A DNA stretch of 64,000 nt. It comes from Desulfobulbus rhabdoformis. Lineage in GTDB: Bacteria > Desulfobacterota > Desulfobulbia > Desulfobulbales > Desulfobulbaceae. The translations under genes were made by a program, and so were the position numbers. The notes under the pieces were generated by a model. It was not told the origin of the DNA. It saw only the letters and a list, made by a program, of their open reading frames with translations, and did no database searches. Position 1 is the first letter of the stretch. The number at the start of each line of letters is the position of its first letter. The DNA is taken from contig NZ_JAFFQA010000013.1 in assembly GCF_016919065.1 (NCBI RefSeq), positions 1 to 64,000 of the forward strand, in the 5' to 3' direction. Positions 25,052 to 33,793 of this stretch are shown in pieces.

Positions 25052-25750
25052 TGAAGAGTGGAGGGGAGCGGCTAAAATGTCCCAAAGGGGGAGGGGCGAA
25101 GAAAATAGTCCTTGGGAAGAGCAGGCGGGGCATATTGAGTCTTGCGTAAGCCGATGGCCAAGGGGCTTGAGGGAACTGAAGGAAGAGGATGCTTTTTTAT
25201 GGTTTTAATTCAGAGGGTTACGATAATATGGGTCATAATGCTACGTCACGTGAAGAGTGTGGGGCAAAATGTCCAAGTGCTTAATTTTTCGGTATTGAGC
25301 TGATGGATTTTTACATTTTTATATTAACATATCAATAGGTTGTGTTTTGTATCCCCTCCTGGTGGCGGCGTTGTTGTGGTTGGGAGATACCTCTGGTCCG
25401 GGCGAGACGGTGTGCAAGCAAGAGAGAAGAAATATCTGTTTAATGTAATAAAATTGATTGAAACCGGTGAGGTATGGTATATTTTTTATGTAATCGTTGT
25501 ATGCGGCTCTTAGGTAGTGTCCCTCTAGAAATGAGGATTTTTGTTCAAGTTCAAGGCATGTGAAAAATTTTACCGCAGGCATATAGACGATATTCCGAGG
25601 ATAAAAATTTGAGCATAACGCCGAAATTGGGCAAAAAGACCGTTTCTGGATGGGCACTAGTTACGCTCAACTCTAAGCTGACTTCGTTGTCGACACACTC
25701 TTGAGAAAGAATGTCGAAGCAACACCTCAACCCAACCACGGAGAAACTTC
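25052..25750. other. Remainder of a 918-bp gene-free region
   Basis: Between adh and the cytidylate-kinase-like gene no credible frame exists; a 112-codon minus-strand frame has no ribosome site and low coding character. The region is AT-rich in parts. An imperfect sigma-54-like GGCACTAGTTACGC near 25648 has only the -24 half intact. GGAG lies about 10 bases before the ATG at 25751. Otherwise I see nothing in it. Confidence 0.4.
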
Positions 25751-26587
25751 ATGCCTATTGTTTCCATCTCTCGGGGGTCTTATAGCCGGGGTAAATGCGT
25801 TGCTGAAAAGCTTGCGCAAAAATTGAATTACAGCTGCGTGTCACGAGAAATTTTACTGGAAGCCTCTGAGGAATTTAACATTCCAGAGATTAACCTGATT
25901 CGTGCCATTCATGACTCGCCCTCCATTTTGGAGCGGTTCCGTCATGGCAAAGAGAGATACATTAGTTATTATCAGTATGCTCTGCTTAAACACGTTCAGG
26001 AAGATAATATTGTCTATCATGGTTTGGCGGGGCAGTATTTTTTGCGTCATATCCCCCATGTCCTCAAGGTGCGTGTCCTGGCCAGCATGGAAGACCGGGT
26101 TGCCGAGGTCATGCGGCGGGATAATGTCTCTCAGAAAGATGCGGTAAATATCCTTCATAAAGATGATGAAGAGCGTCGCCGTTGGGGCGTAAAACTTTAT
26201 GGTATCGATACCTGGGATAGCCGTCTCTATGATATGGTTATCCTCATCGATAAACTGACCGTTGATGACGCGGTTGATCTTATCTATCAGACCTTGCAGA
26301 AACCTGTGTTTCAGACAACACCTGAAGCAACCAAAATTTTGGAGAATCAGGTGCTCTGTGCCAAGGTTAACTCACTGTTGATCAATTACTCGCTCCTGCT
26401 TGAGTGCTGTGTTGATGATGGCGTGGTTACCCTCGATAATATCGGCGAGGTGCTACGAGCTGATCCAGATCTCTTGAAGCGGGTTGAAGCGATGATTCGT
26501 AATGTCGATGGTGTGAAAAACGTCATCATTACCGATAAAAAACGAAGCCACGGTCAACATGTGAATCCTTTTCACAATATTGATTAG
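25751..26587 (+). CDS. Cytidylate kinase-like protein with a C-terminal BON-like domain
   Basis: Residues 1-185 match the cytidylate-kinase-like family: MPIVSISRGSYSRGKCVAEKLA is a modified P-loop, followed by SREILLEASEEF, an RVLASMEDRVAEVM strand-helix and a YDMVILIDKLTVDDAVDLI end. Residues about 200-268 (CCVDDGVVTLDNIGEVL then VEAMIRNVDGVKNVIIT) resemble a BON domain, a fold that often binds phospholipids or other surfaces. The substrate is unknown; the family is not a proven CMP kinase. It is monocistronic, with a hairpin terminator about 120 bases after its stop. Confidence 0.8.
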   Translation: MPIVSISRGSYSRGKCVAEKLAQKLNYSCVSREILLEASEEFNIPEINLIRAIHDSPSILERFRHGKERYISYYQYALLKHVQEDNIVYHGLAGQYFLRHIPHVLKVRVLASMEDRVAEVMRRDNVSQKDAVNILHKDDEERRRWGVKLYGIDTWDSRLYDMVILIDKLTVDDAVDLIYQTLQKPVFQTTPEATKILENQVLCAKVNSLLINYSLLLECCVDDGVVTLDNIGEVLRADPDLLKRVEAMIRNVDGVKNVIITDKKRSHGQHVNPFHNID

Positions 26588-26623
26588 GCATATATTGACC
26601 TATCGGTTAAAGCCTTGAAAACT

Positions 26624-26684
26624 GTGAATCCGTAACGGCTCGTGGTCGTTGAGCAACGTGTCGATGAGACTAGCGGATTCAGGT
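26624..26684. repeat. Dispersed inverted-repeat element (copy C)
   Basis: The 61-bp element starts TGAATCCGTAACGGC and ends GCGGATTCAGGT, inverted copies of each other. It directly follows the cytidylate-kinase-like gene. Left end and right end match the copies at 3951 and 47008 in sequence and orientation of their halves. Confidence 0.6.
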
Positions 26685-26703
26685 GCAATATAGGGTGAGA
26701 ACA

Positions 26704-26764
26704 AAAGGGTTTCTCTCTGGTGATTCACGATTAATCCATCCCGGAGACGAAACCCTTTGCTTTT
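26704..26764 (+). terminator. Hairpin terminator after the cytidylate-kinase-like gene
   Basis: AAAGGGTTTCTCTCTGG pairs with CCCGGAGACGAAACCCTTT across a 19-base loop, followed by GCTTTT. The stem is long though imperfect in the middle, and the T-run is short. It separates the kinase-like gene from the glycosyltransferases. Confidence 0.55.
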
Positions 26765-26801
26765 ACAGCTCATTTTACTTTAAACTTCCCAAAATTAATC
26801 G

Positions 26802-26819
26802 TAAATCCGTACGGATTTA
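26802..26819. promoter_or_regulatory. Perfect 18-bp palindrome upstream of the glycosyltransferase pair
   Basis: TAAATCCGTACGGATTTA reads the same on both strands and lies 57 bases before the probable start at 26876. Position and symmetry fit an operator for a dimeric regulator. Its AATCCGT core also resembles the GAATCCGT repeat ends, so a repeat-derived origin is possible. Confidence 0.45.
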
Positions 26820-26875
26820 TCGGCGCGCCAGTTTCGTTGCCTATATATCATCTTAATCAAAAACGGAGCACCCCT

Positions 26876-27742
26876 GTGGAGCAAAAAAAGAAATATGAAG
26901 TGACGGTGCTCCTGCCCGCCTATAATGAAGAGGGCAGTATCGGTCGCACCATCGAAAAAATAAGAGCACTGCATCCTGATTTTGAAGTTCTGGTTGTGGA
27001 TGACGGCTCAACAGACAATACCATGCAGGTGGCTATGATCGCCGGTGCCAATGTCTGGCCACACCCCTATAATATAGGCAATGGTGCCGCCATTAAAACC
27101 GGCCTTCGTTGCGCCCAGGGAGAATGGGTGTTGATGATGGATGCCGATGGTCAGCATCAGCCCGAAGATATTGCTAGGCTCCTTGAACATAAAGACAAAT
27201 TCGATATGATAGTTGGGGCAAGAACCTCGCAGTCGGAAACAAGTGTTCACAGAGACCTAGCGAACTGGTTGTACAACAAATTTGCCTCGTACGTTACCCG
27301 TTTTAAAGTACAGGACTTAACTTCAGGTTTTCGCGTGGTGCGCCTATCGGTAGCTAAGCAGTTTATCTATCTCCTTCCTAATACTTTTTCCTACCCTTCA
27401 ACGTTAACCCTGGGCTACCTTCGTAGTGGTCGCAGTGTCAAGTATGTTCCTATTCAGGCAAAAGCTAGAAAAGGAAAAAGTAAAATTAAACTGCTCCGTG
27501 ATGGAACACGATTTTTTTTGATTATCACGAAGATCGCGACACTCTTTTCTCCGTTTCGGGTGTTTCTGCCAATCAGCTTCTTCTTTTTTTTGACGGGCAT
27601 ACTGTATTACGCGTACACCTTCATAAACTTTGGGCGTTTTACGAACATGTCTGCACTGTTATTTAACAGTGCTATTATCGTTTTTATGATCGGACTGGTT
27701 GCGGAGCAAATCAGTCAGATGCGTTATGATAGGGTTGAGTAG
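26876..27742 (+). CDS. Family 2 glycosyltransferase with C-terminal membrane helices
   Basis: The 288-residue protein has a GT-A fold of the dolichyl-phosphate-sugar synthase type: VTVLLPAYNEEGSIG, VVDDGSTDNT, the MDADGQHQPED metal motif and the LTSGFRVV acceptor segment. The last 70 residues contain two hydrophobic helices. Such enzymes move a sugar from a nucleotide sugar to a lipid phosphate at the inner membrane. GTG 26876, with CGGAG before it, is preferred over a TTG at 26837. The next gene overlaps its end by 17 bases, so the two are co-transcribed. Confidence 0.9.
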   Translation: MEQKKKYEVTVLLPAYNEEGSIGRTIEKIRALHPDFEVLVVDDGSTDNTMQVAMIAGANVWPHPYNIGNGAAIKTGLRCAQGEWVLMMDADGQHQPEDIARLLEHKDKFDMIVGARTSQSETSVHRDLANWLYNKFASYVTRFKVQDLTSGFRVVRLSVAKQFIYLLPNTFSYPSTLTLGYLRSGRSVKYVPIQAKARKGKSKIKLLRDGTRFFLIITKIATLFSPFRVFLPISFFFFLTGILYYAYTFINFGRFTNMSALLFNSAIIVFMIGLVAEQISQMRYDRVE

Positions 27743-28967
27743 TGTGGACAGGCATAAACCAAAATTACTTGTTTTAACAACAACATTTCCGCGTTGGAAA
27801 AATGATACCGATCCACCTTTTGTTTATGAGCTTTCAAAGCGCTTGACTTCTTCTTTTGATGTCACTGTTCATGCGCCGCATTATCCAGGGGCGTCTGTGA
27901 AAGAACAGATGGATGGTATACATGTTCACCGATTTCGATATTTCTTTGCCCCTTTTGAGCGGTTAGCAGGTGGGCGAGGGATTGTTCCTAAACTACGGAA
28001 AAATAAAATTTACATCTTCCTTCTTCCGCTATTTCTTGCATCACAGCTGTGCTCACTTATTTGGCTAGTCTATAATAAACATCCTGACATAATACATGCT
28101 CACTGGTTAATCCCTCAAGGGCTTTGGGCTATCGTATTAAAAAAGCTGTTCAATATTCCGGTGATCATAACTGCGCATGGGGCTGATGTGTTTGCTCTAC
28201 GCTCGCCTCTTGTCATTGCCTTAAAAAAACAGGTCGTCAAAGAGGCTGATACGGTTTTAACTGTCAGCGAAGCTCTTGCTGAGGTACTCAGCAGCGATAC
28301 AAGAAGTTATGAGCAGCCTTCCATCATCCCTATGGGGGTCGATTCTTCACTTTTCACGCCAGAAATGCGCAATGAAGTGATTAGAAAACGTTATGGGATT
28401 TATGGACCGTTCCTACTTTTTGTTGGTCGTTTGACTGAAAAAAAAGGGGTTTCGAACCTTGTTGACGCCATGACCACTGTGACTAAAAACGTCCCTGAAG
28501 CAAAACTGCTTATTGTGGGGAGTGGAGAATTGGAGCATCATTTGCGTCTTAGAGTGTGCCAACGTGGTCTTGAAAATGCCATTATTTTTGCCGGTGGAGT
28601 TCCAAACAAAGAATTACCTTCCTATTATGCAACAGCCGATATATTTATTGGGCCTTCTGTTAAGGCTGAAGGTGGAGATTCCGAAGGGTTTGGACTGACT
28701 TTTGTCGAGGCTGTTATGAGTGGTTGTCTGGTAATAGGAACGAACGTCGGGGGGATTGAGGACATCATTACAGATGAAAAAACAGGATTTCTCGTGCCAG
28801 CAGGTGATGTGAAATTTTTGGCTGAAAAAATTATTCATACCACTAAAAGCATCGAAAGCTACACAGGCTTGAGAATCCGAGCAAGGGAGCTGGTTATAAG
28901 AAAATATGATTGGAGGAGGATCGCTGATCAATACAAAAAAGCTTTAAATATGGCGTTGTTGAAATGA
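27726..28967 (+). CDS. Family 4 glycosyltransferase
   Basis: This 413-residue protein has the GT-B fold of GT4 enzymes: PKLLVLTTTFPRW opening, an IIHAHWLIPQGLW segment, LFVGRLTEKKGV at the start of the second domain, and the nucleotide-sugar-binding GFGLTFVEAVMSG (EX7E) near 330. It would extend a surface glycan in the cytoplasm. Start choice is between ATG 27726, overlapping the previous gene by 17 bases, and GTG 27744. It converges with the minus-strand cluster, ending 9 bases away from it. Confidence 0.9.
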   Translation: MIGLSSVDRHKPKLLVLTTTFPRWKNDTDPPFVYELSKRLTSSFDVTVHAPHYPGASVKEQMDGIHVHRFRYFFAPFERLAGGRGIVPKLRKNKIYIFLLPLFLASQLCSLIWLVYNKHPDIIHAHWLIPQGLWAIVLKKLFNIPVIITAHGADVFALRSPLVIALKKQVVKEADTVLTVSEALAEVLSSDTRSYEQPSIIPMGVDSSLFTPEMRNEVIRKRYGIYGPFLLFVGRLTEKKGVSNLVDAMTTVTKNVPEAKLLIVGSGELEHHLRLRVCQRGLENAIIFAGGVPNKELPSYYATADIFIGPSVKAEGGDSEGFGLTFVEAVMSGCLVIGTNVGGIEDIITDEKTGFLVPAGDVKFLAEKIIHTTKSIESYTGLRIRARELVIRKYDWRRIADQYKKALNMALLK

Positions 28968-28976
28968 GTCCCTGAT

Positions 28977-29996
28977 TTAAGAGTTTTTAGTAAAATGTTT
29001 AGAGTTTTCCAATGTCTTCTCAAAAAGTTCAGTATATTGCCTTACCATCCGATCAACCGTAAACCTCTCTTCAATTTTAGACCGATTGTATTCACCCATT
29101 TCATAACGTTGAGCAGGATTATCCGCCAATAGCTGAATCTTCTCGGCAAATTCGCTAACATTTCCCATGCGGCACAAAAAACCACCCTGTCCTTCATCGA
29201 TCAATTCCGGCAATGAGGAACAGTCGGTAGCAACCACAGGCAATCCGCAGGCCATTGCCTCGGCTGCTGCCAGCCCGTAGCCCTCTCTGACTGTAGGAAA
29301 CAACAAAATGTCAACAGATTGGTAGATGGCGGGCATTGCCTGGTGTGGGATGGCGCCCAGGCAATCAAGCTGCGGATGACTGGGAAGCGAATTGCGGGTG
29401 CGCAGCCCCGCCGTATATATAATTTTTATGTTAGGTTTGAGGCTATTAGCTATCGGAATAAGCCACTGTGCTCCTTTTCTTTGGGTTAGGTTGCCACAAA
29501 ACAAAACTTTTATGATTTTTTTGGGGTAGTTTTTTTTAGGTGTTGTCGGTCTAAAAAAATTATGATCAACACCGTTGTATATCACTTTGATTGGTATATT
29601 TGTGGGTAAATCTTTTCTGGCCAGTTCGGCAGTAAATCGGCTGACCGCTGTAATAACATTAGCCTTGGTAACCGCCAGTTTAGTGAAGAGCCGCAGGTCG
29701 GTTTTGTAATGGATGTTTTGTAGCAGGCTGCTGTACGGAGTCATCCAAGGGTCAAGGATATAATTGTGAAATGTAATGATTGAAGGAGTGGTGCGATGTT
29801 GAAAAAAACAGGCGTAATCAGGCGTTGTATGGATTAAGTTTGCGTTTTTGGTGTTGACGGCTTTTTTTAAGAAGAACGGCACATAGGTCAGCTTTGGAGG
29901 ATAGCTCTTGACTTGATAACCGACGATTTTATCTTCCAATGCTTTATGAATAATATAGGCCCCATTCCCGGTTGCCATGGGACTTACAATCTTCAT
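28977..29996 (-). CDS. Family 4 glycosyltransferase
   Basis: The 339-residue protein is a GT-B enzyme: MKIVSPMATGNGAYII, a TAVSRFTAELARKDL linker, VIYNGVDHNFFRP, LFCGNLTQRKGAQWL and EGYGLAAAEAMACGLPVVATD carrying the EX7E pair. It is the distal gene of the minus-strand polysaccharide cluster. Its start overlaps the stop of the TagB/F-like gene by 4 bases (ATGA). The sugar is not predictable. Confidence 0.92.
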   Translation of the reverse strand: MKIVSPMATGNGAYIIHKALEDKIVGYQVKSYPPKLTYVPFFLKKAVNTKNANLIHTTPDYACFFQHRTTPSIITFHNYILDPWMTPYSSLLQNIHYKTDLRLFTKLAVTKANVITAVSRFTAELARKDLPTNIPIKVIYNGVDHNFFRPTTPKKNYPKKIIKVLFCGNLTQRKGAQWLIPIANSLKPNIKIIYTAGLRTRNSLPSHPQLDCLGAIPHQAMPAIYQSVDILLFPTVREGYGLAAAEAMACGLPVVATDCSSLPELIDEGQGGFLCRMGNVSEFAEKIQLLADNPAQRYEMGEYNRSKIEERFTVDRMVRQYTELFEKTLENSKHFTKNS

Positions 29997-31249
29997 GTTG
30001 CTCTGATAAAATCATAAATCCTCTGGCTGGCCTGATCATCGCAATGTTCAAAAACTTTTTCCCGAACTACTTTTCTTTGTAAAGCCCAATCCTTTGTATC
30101 AGGTTCAACTAAACTTGCCTGCAATGCAGCCTGATTCATGACGATGGGTCCTGGGGTCATTTCCTCATAGGCAAAAAGCAGTTTTCTCTCATCTGCGATA
30201 TAATGGTCCATGTCATAAGGAAAAAAATAGACAGGCCTGTCCAGAAGGAGATAATCAAAATAGATTGATGAAAAATCCGTGATCAAACCATCGAAAAGAG
30301 AGAGTGCCGGATAGATATCACAATCTGGTGCATAATGAATAATATTGGTTGTGTTTTTATCTTTAAACTGCTGAACCATGAGCGGGTGGAGCTTCATGAC
30401 AAACAACATGTTATTCTTGCTTGCAAAATCGTTTAGAGACTGCAAACTTAATATATTTTCTGAAAAAGGAGAACTGAGGTCGGAACGGAATGTGGGTGCG
30501 TAAAGAAAAATTTTATTCCCATCAGAACGAGCAGTCTCGATGATTCCTATGGTTTCAAGGTCACAGTTAATCCAGATTGGTGAGCTTTTGCGCATGTTCT
30601 TTTGTCCCTGAAAAAGAACATCGTTCCTGGGGTAACCAAGTTCAGCAAAATATTTAGCACGAAAGGCGGACGAGAATGCTGTTTGAGTAATATATTTCGA
30701 TGTGGATAACAGCAGATGGTATTTTGGATAGCGTCCAATGATTCTTTTTTGGATGCGCAAAATCCAGCGGGGAAAAAATCCAAGCTGTTTGAGTCTGCGC
30801 CGATGTAGGGGGAGCTCAATCTCTTTAAGGGGGATGCCATGCCATAATTGGATGAGTTTACTGTGGCTGGAAAGTTGAAATTTCCCTCCACTTATCCATT
30901 CTGCGCTGTCCATCACGACATATTCCGCTGTAAGCAGTTGGTAAAGAGCGCGAAGACCTGGGTAAAAGAGACAGGGTAAGGAGTACCCCCGCATCTGCTG
31001 AATGGTGTTTCTGTATGAGGAGAGGAATGTTGCTGAAAAAACGGGATCCTTTTTTTCTTGAAGAAAGAGAAAAAAATGTTTGGCATTGTCACTGAATAAC
31101 CCGTTTCCCCGCCCAATAATAACAAGACGGTTTTTCTTCTTTGGAGTAAGGAACGCAAGAGGAAGAAAAATCATATTTGCCAATAATGCCGAAAAGATAA
31201 GAGCAAAAAAACGATATGTTTCCCGCCAGAGAACTTTATTCATTGACAT
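29993..31249 (-). CDS. CDP-glycerol glycerophosphotransferase family protein (TagB/TagF-like)
   Basis: The 418-residue protein matches the glyphos_transf family that transfers glycerol phosphate from CDP-glycerol to a polymer or primer. Seen are an N-terminal hydrophobic helix, IQLWHGIPLKEIELP with the conserved HG, FLYAPTFRSDL, VMKLHPLM and LITDFSSIYFDYLLLDRPVYFFPYD. The nearby TagD-like cytidylyltransferase would supply CDP-glycerol. ATG codons at 31249 and 31243 are both possible; the latter overlaps the TagD stop as ATGA. In Gram-negative clusters such genes add glycerol phosphate to capsule or O-chain. Confidence 0.88.
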   Translation of the reverse strand: MSMNKVLWRETYRFFALIFSALLANMIFLPLAFLTPKKKNRLVIIGRGNGLFSDNAKHFFLFLQEKKDPVFSATFLSSYRNTIQQMRGYSLPCLFYPGLRALYQLLTAEYVVMDSAEWISGGKFQLSSHSKLIQLWHGIPLKEIELPLHRRRLKQLGFFPRWILRIQKRIIGRYPKYHLLLSTSKYITQTAFSSAFRAKYFAELGYPRNDVLFQGQKNMRKSSPIWINCDLETIGIIETARSDGNKIFLYAPTFRSDLSSPFSENILSLQSLNDFASKNNMLFVMKLHPLMVQQFKDKNTTNIIHYAPDCDIYPALSLFDGLITDFSSIYFDYLLLDRPVYFFPYDMDHYIADERKLLFAYEEMTPGPIVMNQAALQASLVEPDTKDWALQRKVVREKVFEHCDDQASQRIYDFIRAT

Positions 31250-31638
31250 GGTTTTTGGATTTTTTCAATGATCTGCGTTGTTGAAATGGATGGTGTGCGT
31301 GGTAGATAAATAACCTGGCACAAGCTTGAGTATACGTCGAATTTTCCCTTCCAATCATCTCCCATTACCAGTATATCCGCTCGATATTTTTTCAGGTACT
31401 CCCCTTTACGTTCAAGCGATTCTTCATAAAAGACTTCATCCACATAGCGGATACTTTTGATTATCTCCATTCGTTCCTCTTCACTGTACACAGGATATTT
31501 TCCTTTTTTGGAAAAATTCAAATGATCGGTTGACATACCGACAATGAGGTAATCACCCATCTCCTTTGCGCGTTGCAGTATCCGGAGGTGTCCAAGATGA
31601 AAAACATCGAAGGTGCCAAAAGTGATAACTCGTTTCAT
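31240..31638 (-). CDS. tagD: Glycerol-3-phosphate cytidylyltransferase-like protein
   Basis: This 132-residue protein has the cytidylyltransferase signature GTFDVFHLGHLRIL (HxGH) near the N terminus, ADILVMGDDW in the middle and SISTTQII at the end, as in TagD, which makes CDP-glycerol from CTP and glycerol 3-phosphate. The length is that of TagD. I chose ATG 31638, with AGGGA upstream, over an in-frame start 24 bases earlier. Its stop overlaps the start of the TagB/F-like gene, consistent with paired function. Confidence 0.88.
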   Translation of the reverse strand: MKRVITFGTFDVFHLGHLRILQRAKEMGDYLIVGMSTDHLNFSKKGKYPVYSEEERMEIIKSIRYVDEVFYEESLERKGEYLKKYRADILVMGDDWKGKFDVYSSLCQVIYLPRTPSISTTQIIEKIQKPCQ

Positions 31639-31663
31639 ATTAGTTCCCTGAAATCGTATCAAG

Positions 31664-32614
31664 TTATCGCTGCTTTGTTTGATGTCGCAAACGCTGGATT
31701 TGGTATGGGACGCTTGTGTAAAGCCGTACCAGGAATTCCGTAAAAAGAGAAGGTTGTTTGATGAGCAGTTTGATCGCTAGCCCCCACTGCTTCATTTTCA
31801 GAGTTTTTAAGAACGGAAAATACTGCAATTCTCGCTTGATCATATGAATTTTTTTTTCAAGTGCGGCTCTGTTGTGTGCTGTCAGTTGCATGCGCGTATT
31901 TGCCTGCATGAAGACTTCAAGTTTGCATTCGGGATAGGCATGTTCTGCTGACAGGGAGCCAGGAGTCAATCGGTAATAGTACATTGCCTTGGGAATATAG
32001 ATTAATTTTATACCACGTTCGATTAATTGGAGGTAAAATTCGGTATCTTCAAAAAAAATTCGAGTAGAGTGGCAAAGCTGGAATTTTCGTATGAAACTAA
32101 GTGGCAGTAGAGGATGTATCAATGAACGAGGTTGCAGGATGAAATTTGCAAAAGAAACGGAAACCGGATCCTTGCCGTTTGCGCCAAAAGCATGGGGGCC
32201 ATAGATTCTTCTCCAGGGAACCAGGCCTGCGGGCGCATCATGGCACTCCAAGGTATCATCAAAAACGAGCACATCATCACGGGAATTGGCTGCATTAATC
32301 ATGTTCTCCAATCGATCAGGTGCCCAGATGTCATCTGCATCAGTTAAAGCCACCCATTGTCCACGTGCAAGACTGATTGCCTGATCACGCGCTTGACCGG
32401 GGCCCATGTTCATCTGATTGTTGATAATGAATATGCGGGGATCGTTGACTTCCTGAACCAATTTTTCCGTTGTATCGGTGGAGGCATCGTTGCAGACAAT
32501 TAACTCAAGATCAAAAACACTTTGTTGGAGTACGGAGTTAATTGCCGCTTGAATTGTACGGGAGGCATTCCAAGCCGGAAGGATAACCGATACTAGAGGG
32601 GCTATATTCATCAT
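31664..32614 (-). CDS. Family 2 glycosyltransferase
   Basis: The 316-residue protein has the GT-A motifs VSVILPAWNASRTIQAAINSV, IVCNDASTDTT and LTDADDIWAPDR (DXD) in the first 110 residues. FFEDTEFYLQL in the middle is the acceptor/base region. It lacks clear membrane helices. It lies 25 bases upstream of tagD and 118 bases downstream of another family 2 enzyme, within one transcription direction. The donor is unknown. Confidence 0.92.
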   Translation of the reverse strand: MMNIAPLVSVILPAWNASRTIQAAINSVLQQSVFDLELIVCNDASTDTTEKLVQEVNDPRIFIINNQMNMGPGQARDQAISLARGQWVALTDADDIWAPDRLENMINAANSRDDVLVFDDTLECHDAPAGLVPWRRIYGPHAFGANGKDPVSVSFANFILQPRSLIHPLLPLSFIRKFQLCHSTRIFFEDTEFYLQLIERGIKLIYIPKAMYYYRLTPGSLSAEHAYPECKLEVFMQANTRMQLTAHNRAALEKKIHMIKRELQYFPFLKTLKMKQWGLAIKLLIKQPSLFTEFLVRLYTSVPYQIQRLRHQTKQR

Positions 32615-32732
32615 TGTCAGAAAATGTTATAATTTGTCATTACATTTCAAGTTATTGCGGATGCGAGCATATTAGAATCATATTCATATTAGCGTAGTCA
32701 TGATATTGAGGTCAGGAGGTATGGAATTGCAT

Positions 32733-33683
32733 CTACCTGGTTGGCAGTTCGTGGTTAATGAATTTTTGCCACCACTTTAATATTCGTCCAATGACGATAT
32801 GTTCTTTTAGTCTTTGCCAAGCGATGGCTCGTCGTTGCATTTCCATTAGAGCTTCAACAGTCTCGGTGCGACGGGAACCATGAGATTCTTGATTTAAGAC
32901 ATCCAAAAGCCAAGAGGAAGATTCCGTTAATAATTTTTGATAATGATGGCTGTAGGAGGTGGTCTTTGCGTTTTCATGGCGGCGATAACGTGAGAGATAA
33001 CAACCTGCGAACGTTGGGGGGACAACACGAAAGAATCGCAGCCACAAATCTTGATCCATACAATAGTGAAGGTCTTCATGAAGGCTACCCGTAACATCCA
33101 GCAAATGACGAGTCCAAAAAACCGAAGGCTGCGCTATGGACATCGATTGCCAAAGCAGAAAATTGATCATGCCGAATGACTGGGGAATGGGCCGGCAAAA
33201 AGTCACTCCGCTTCGTTCATCATAGCCTTTAACCCCGCCAATCATCCAGCAGGAAGAATCAAGTTTCATGTTGTTTGCAACGAACTCGAGTGAGCCATTA
33301 AGCAGGATATCATCTGAGCACAACCATCCTAATATATCGCCAGAACACCGAGCAAAGCCTTTATTGATCGCATGACTCTGGCCTCTATCCGGCTCGCTGC
33401 CCCAATACGTCAACCAAGGCTCGTATTTTTTAATGATTTCGACTGATTCATCTGTGCTTCCACCATCGATGATTATGTACTCAAGGTTTGGATAATTTTG
33501 CAACAAGACCGAGCGAATTGTTTCCTCGATATAACATCCTTGGTTATAAGAAGGGGTGACGATGCTGATACGTGGCCAGTTCCCACCATCAATTTTTTTA
33601 GGAGCATGTTGATTTGATTCTCTAGTCCAAGGCCAATTTATTTTTTTTGATGGAGGTGGAGGAAGTATATTCAATAATCCCAT
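32733..33683 (-). CDS. Family 2 glycosyltransferase
   Basis: The 316-residue protein shows ISIVTPSYNQGCYIEETIRSVL, IIIDGGSTDESVEII, and CSDDILLNGSLEFVA, typical of GT2 enzymes similar to WcaA. The N-terminal 35 residues are a Pro/Lys-rich extension without a known role. The C terminus ends in basic and aromatic residues but has no clear membrane helix. It lies at the 5' edge of the lower-GC half of the cluster. Confidence 0.92.
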   Translation of the reverse strand: MGLLNILPPPPSKKINWPWTRESNQHAPKKIDGGNWPRISIVTPSYNQGCYIEETIRSVLLQNYPNLEYIIIDGGSTDESVEIIKKYEPWLTYWGSEPDRGQSHAINKGFARCSGDILGWLCSDDILLNGSLEFVANNMKLDSSCWMIGGVKGYDERSGVTFCRPIPQSFGMINFLLWQSMSIAQPSVFWTRHLLDVTGSLHEDLHYCMDQDLWLRFFRVVPPTFAGCYLSRYRRHENAKTTSYSHHYQKLLTESSSWLLDVLNQESHGSRRTETVEALMEMQRRAIAWQRLKEHIVIGRILKWWQKFINHELPTR

Positions 33684-33793
33684 GGATAACTCGCAATGTT
33701 GCTGCTAACTGCGCAACGTTTTTTTAGCGATATGTTGGTGCCGTTAATAAATAGCATGCCCAACGTCTATGCTTACCGATTTTGCTAGTATCG

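Noticed and set aside
25319..25657. A 112-codon minus-strand frame between adh and the kinase-like gene
   Set aside because: No ribosome site, no family resemblance and codon use unlike the neighbours.
25640..25665. A second sigma-54 promoter before the cytidylate-kinase-like gene
   Set aside because: Only the -24 half (GGCAC) fits; the -12 half reads ACGC instead of TTGC.
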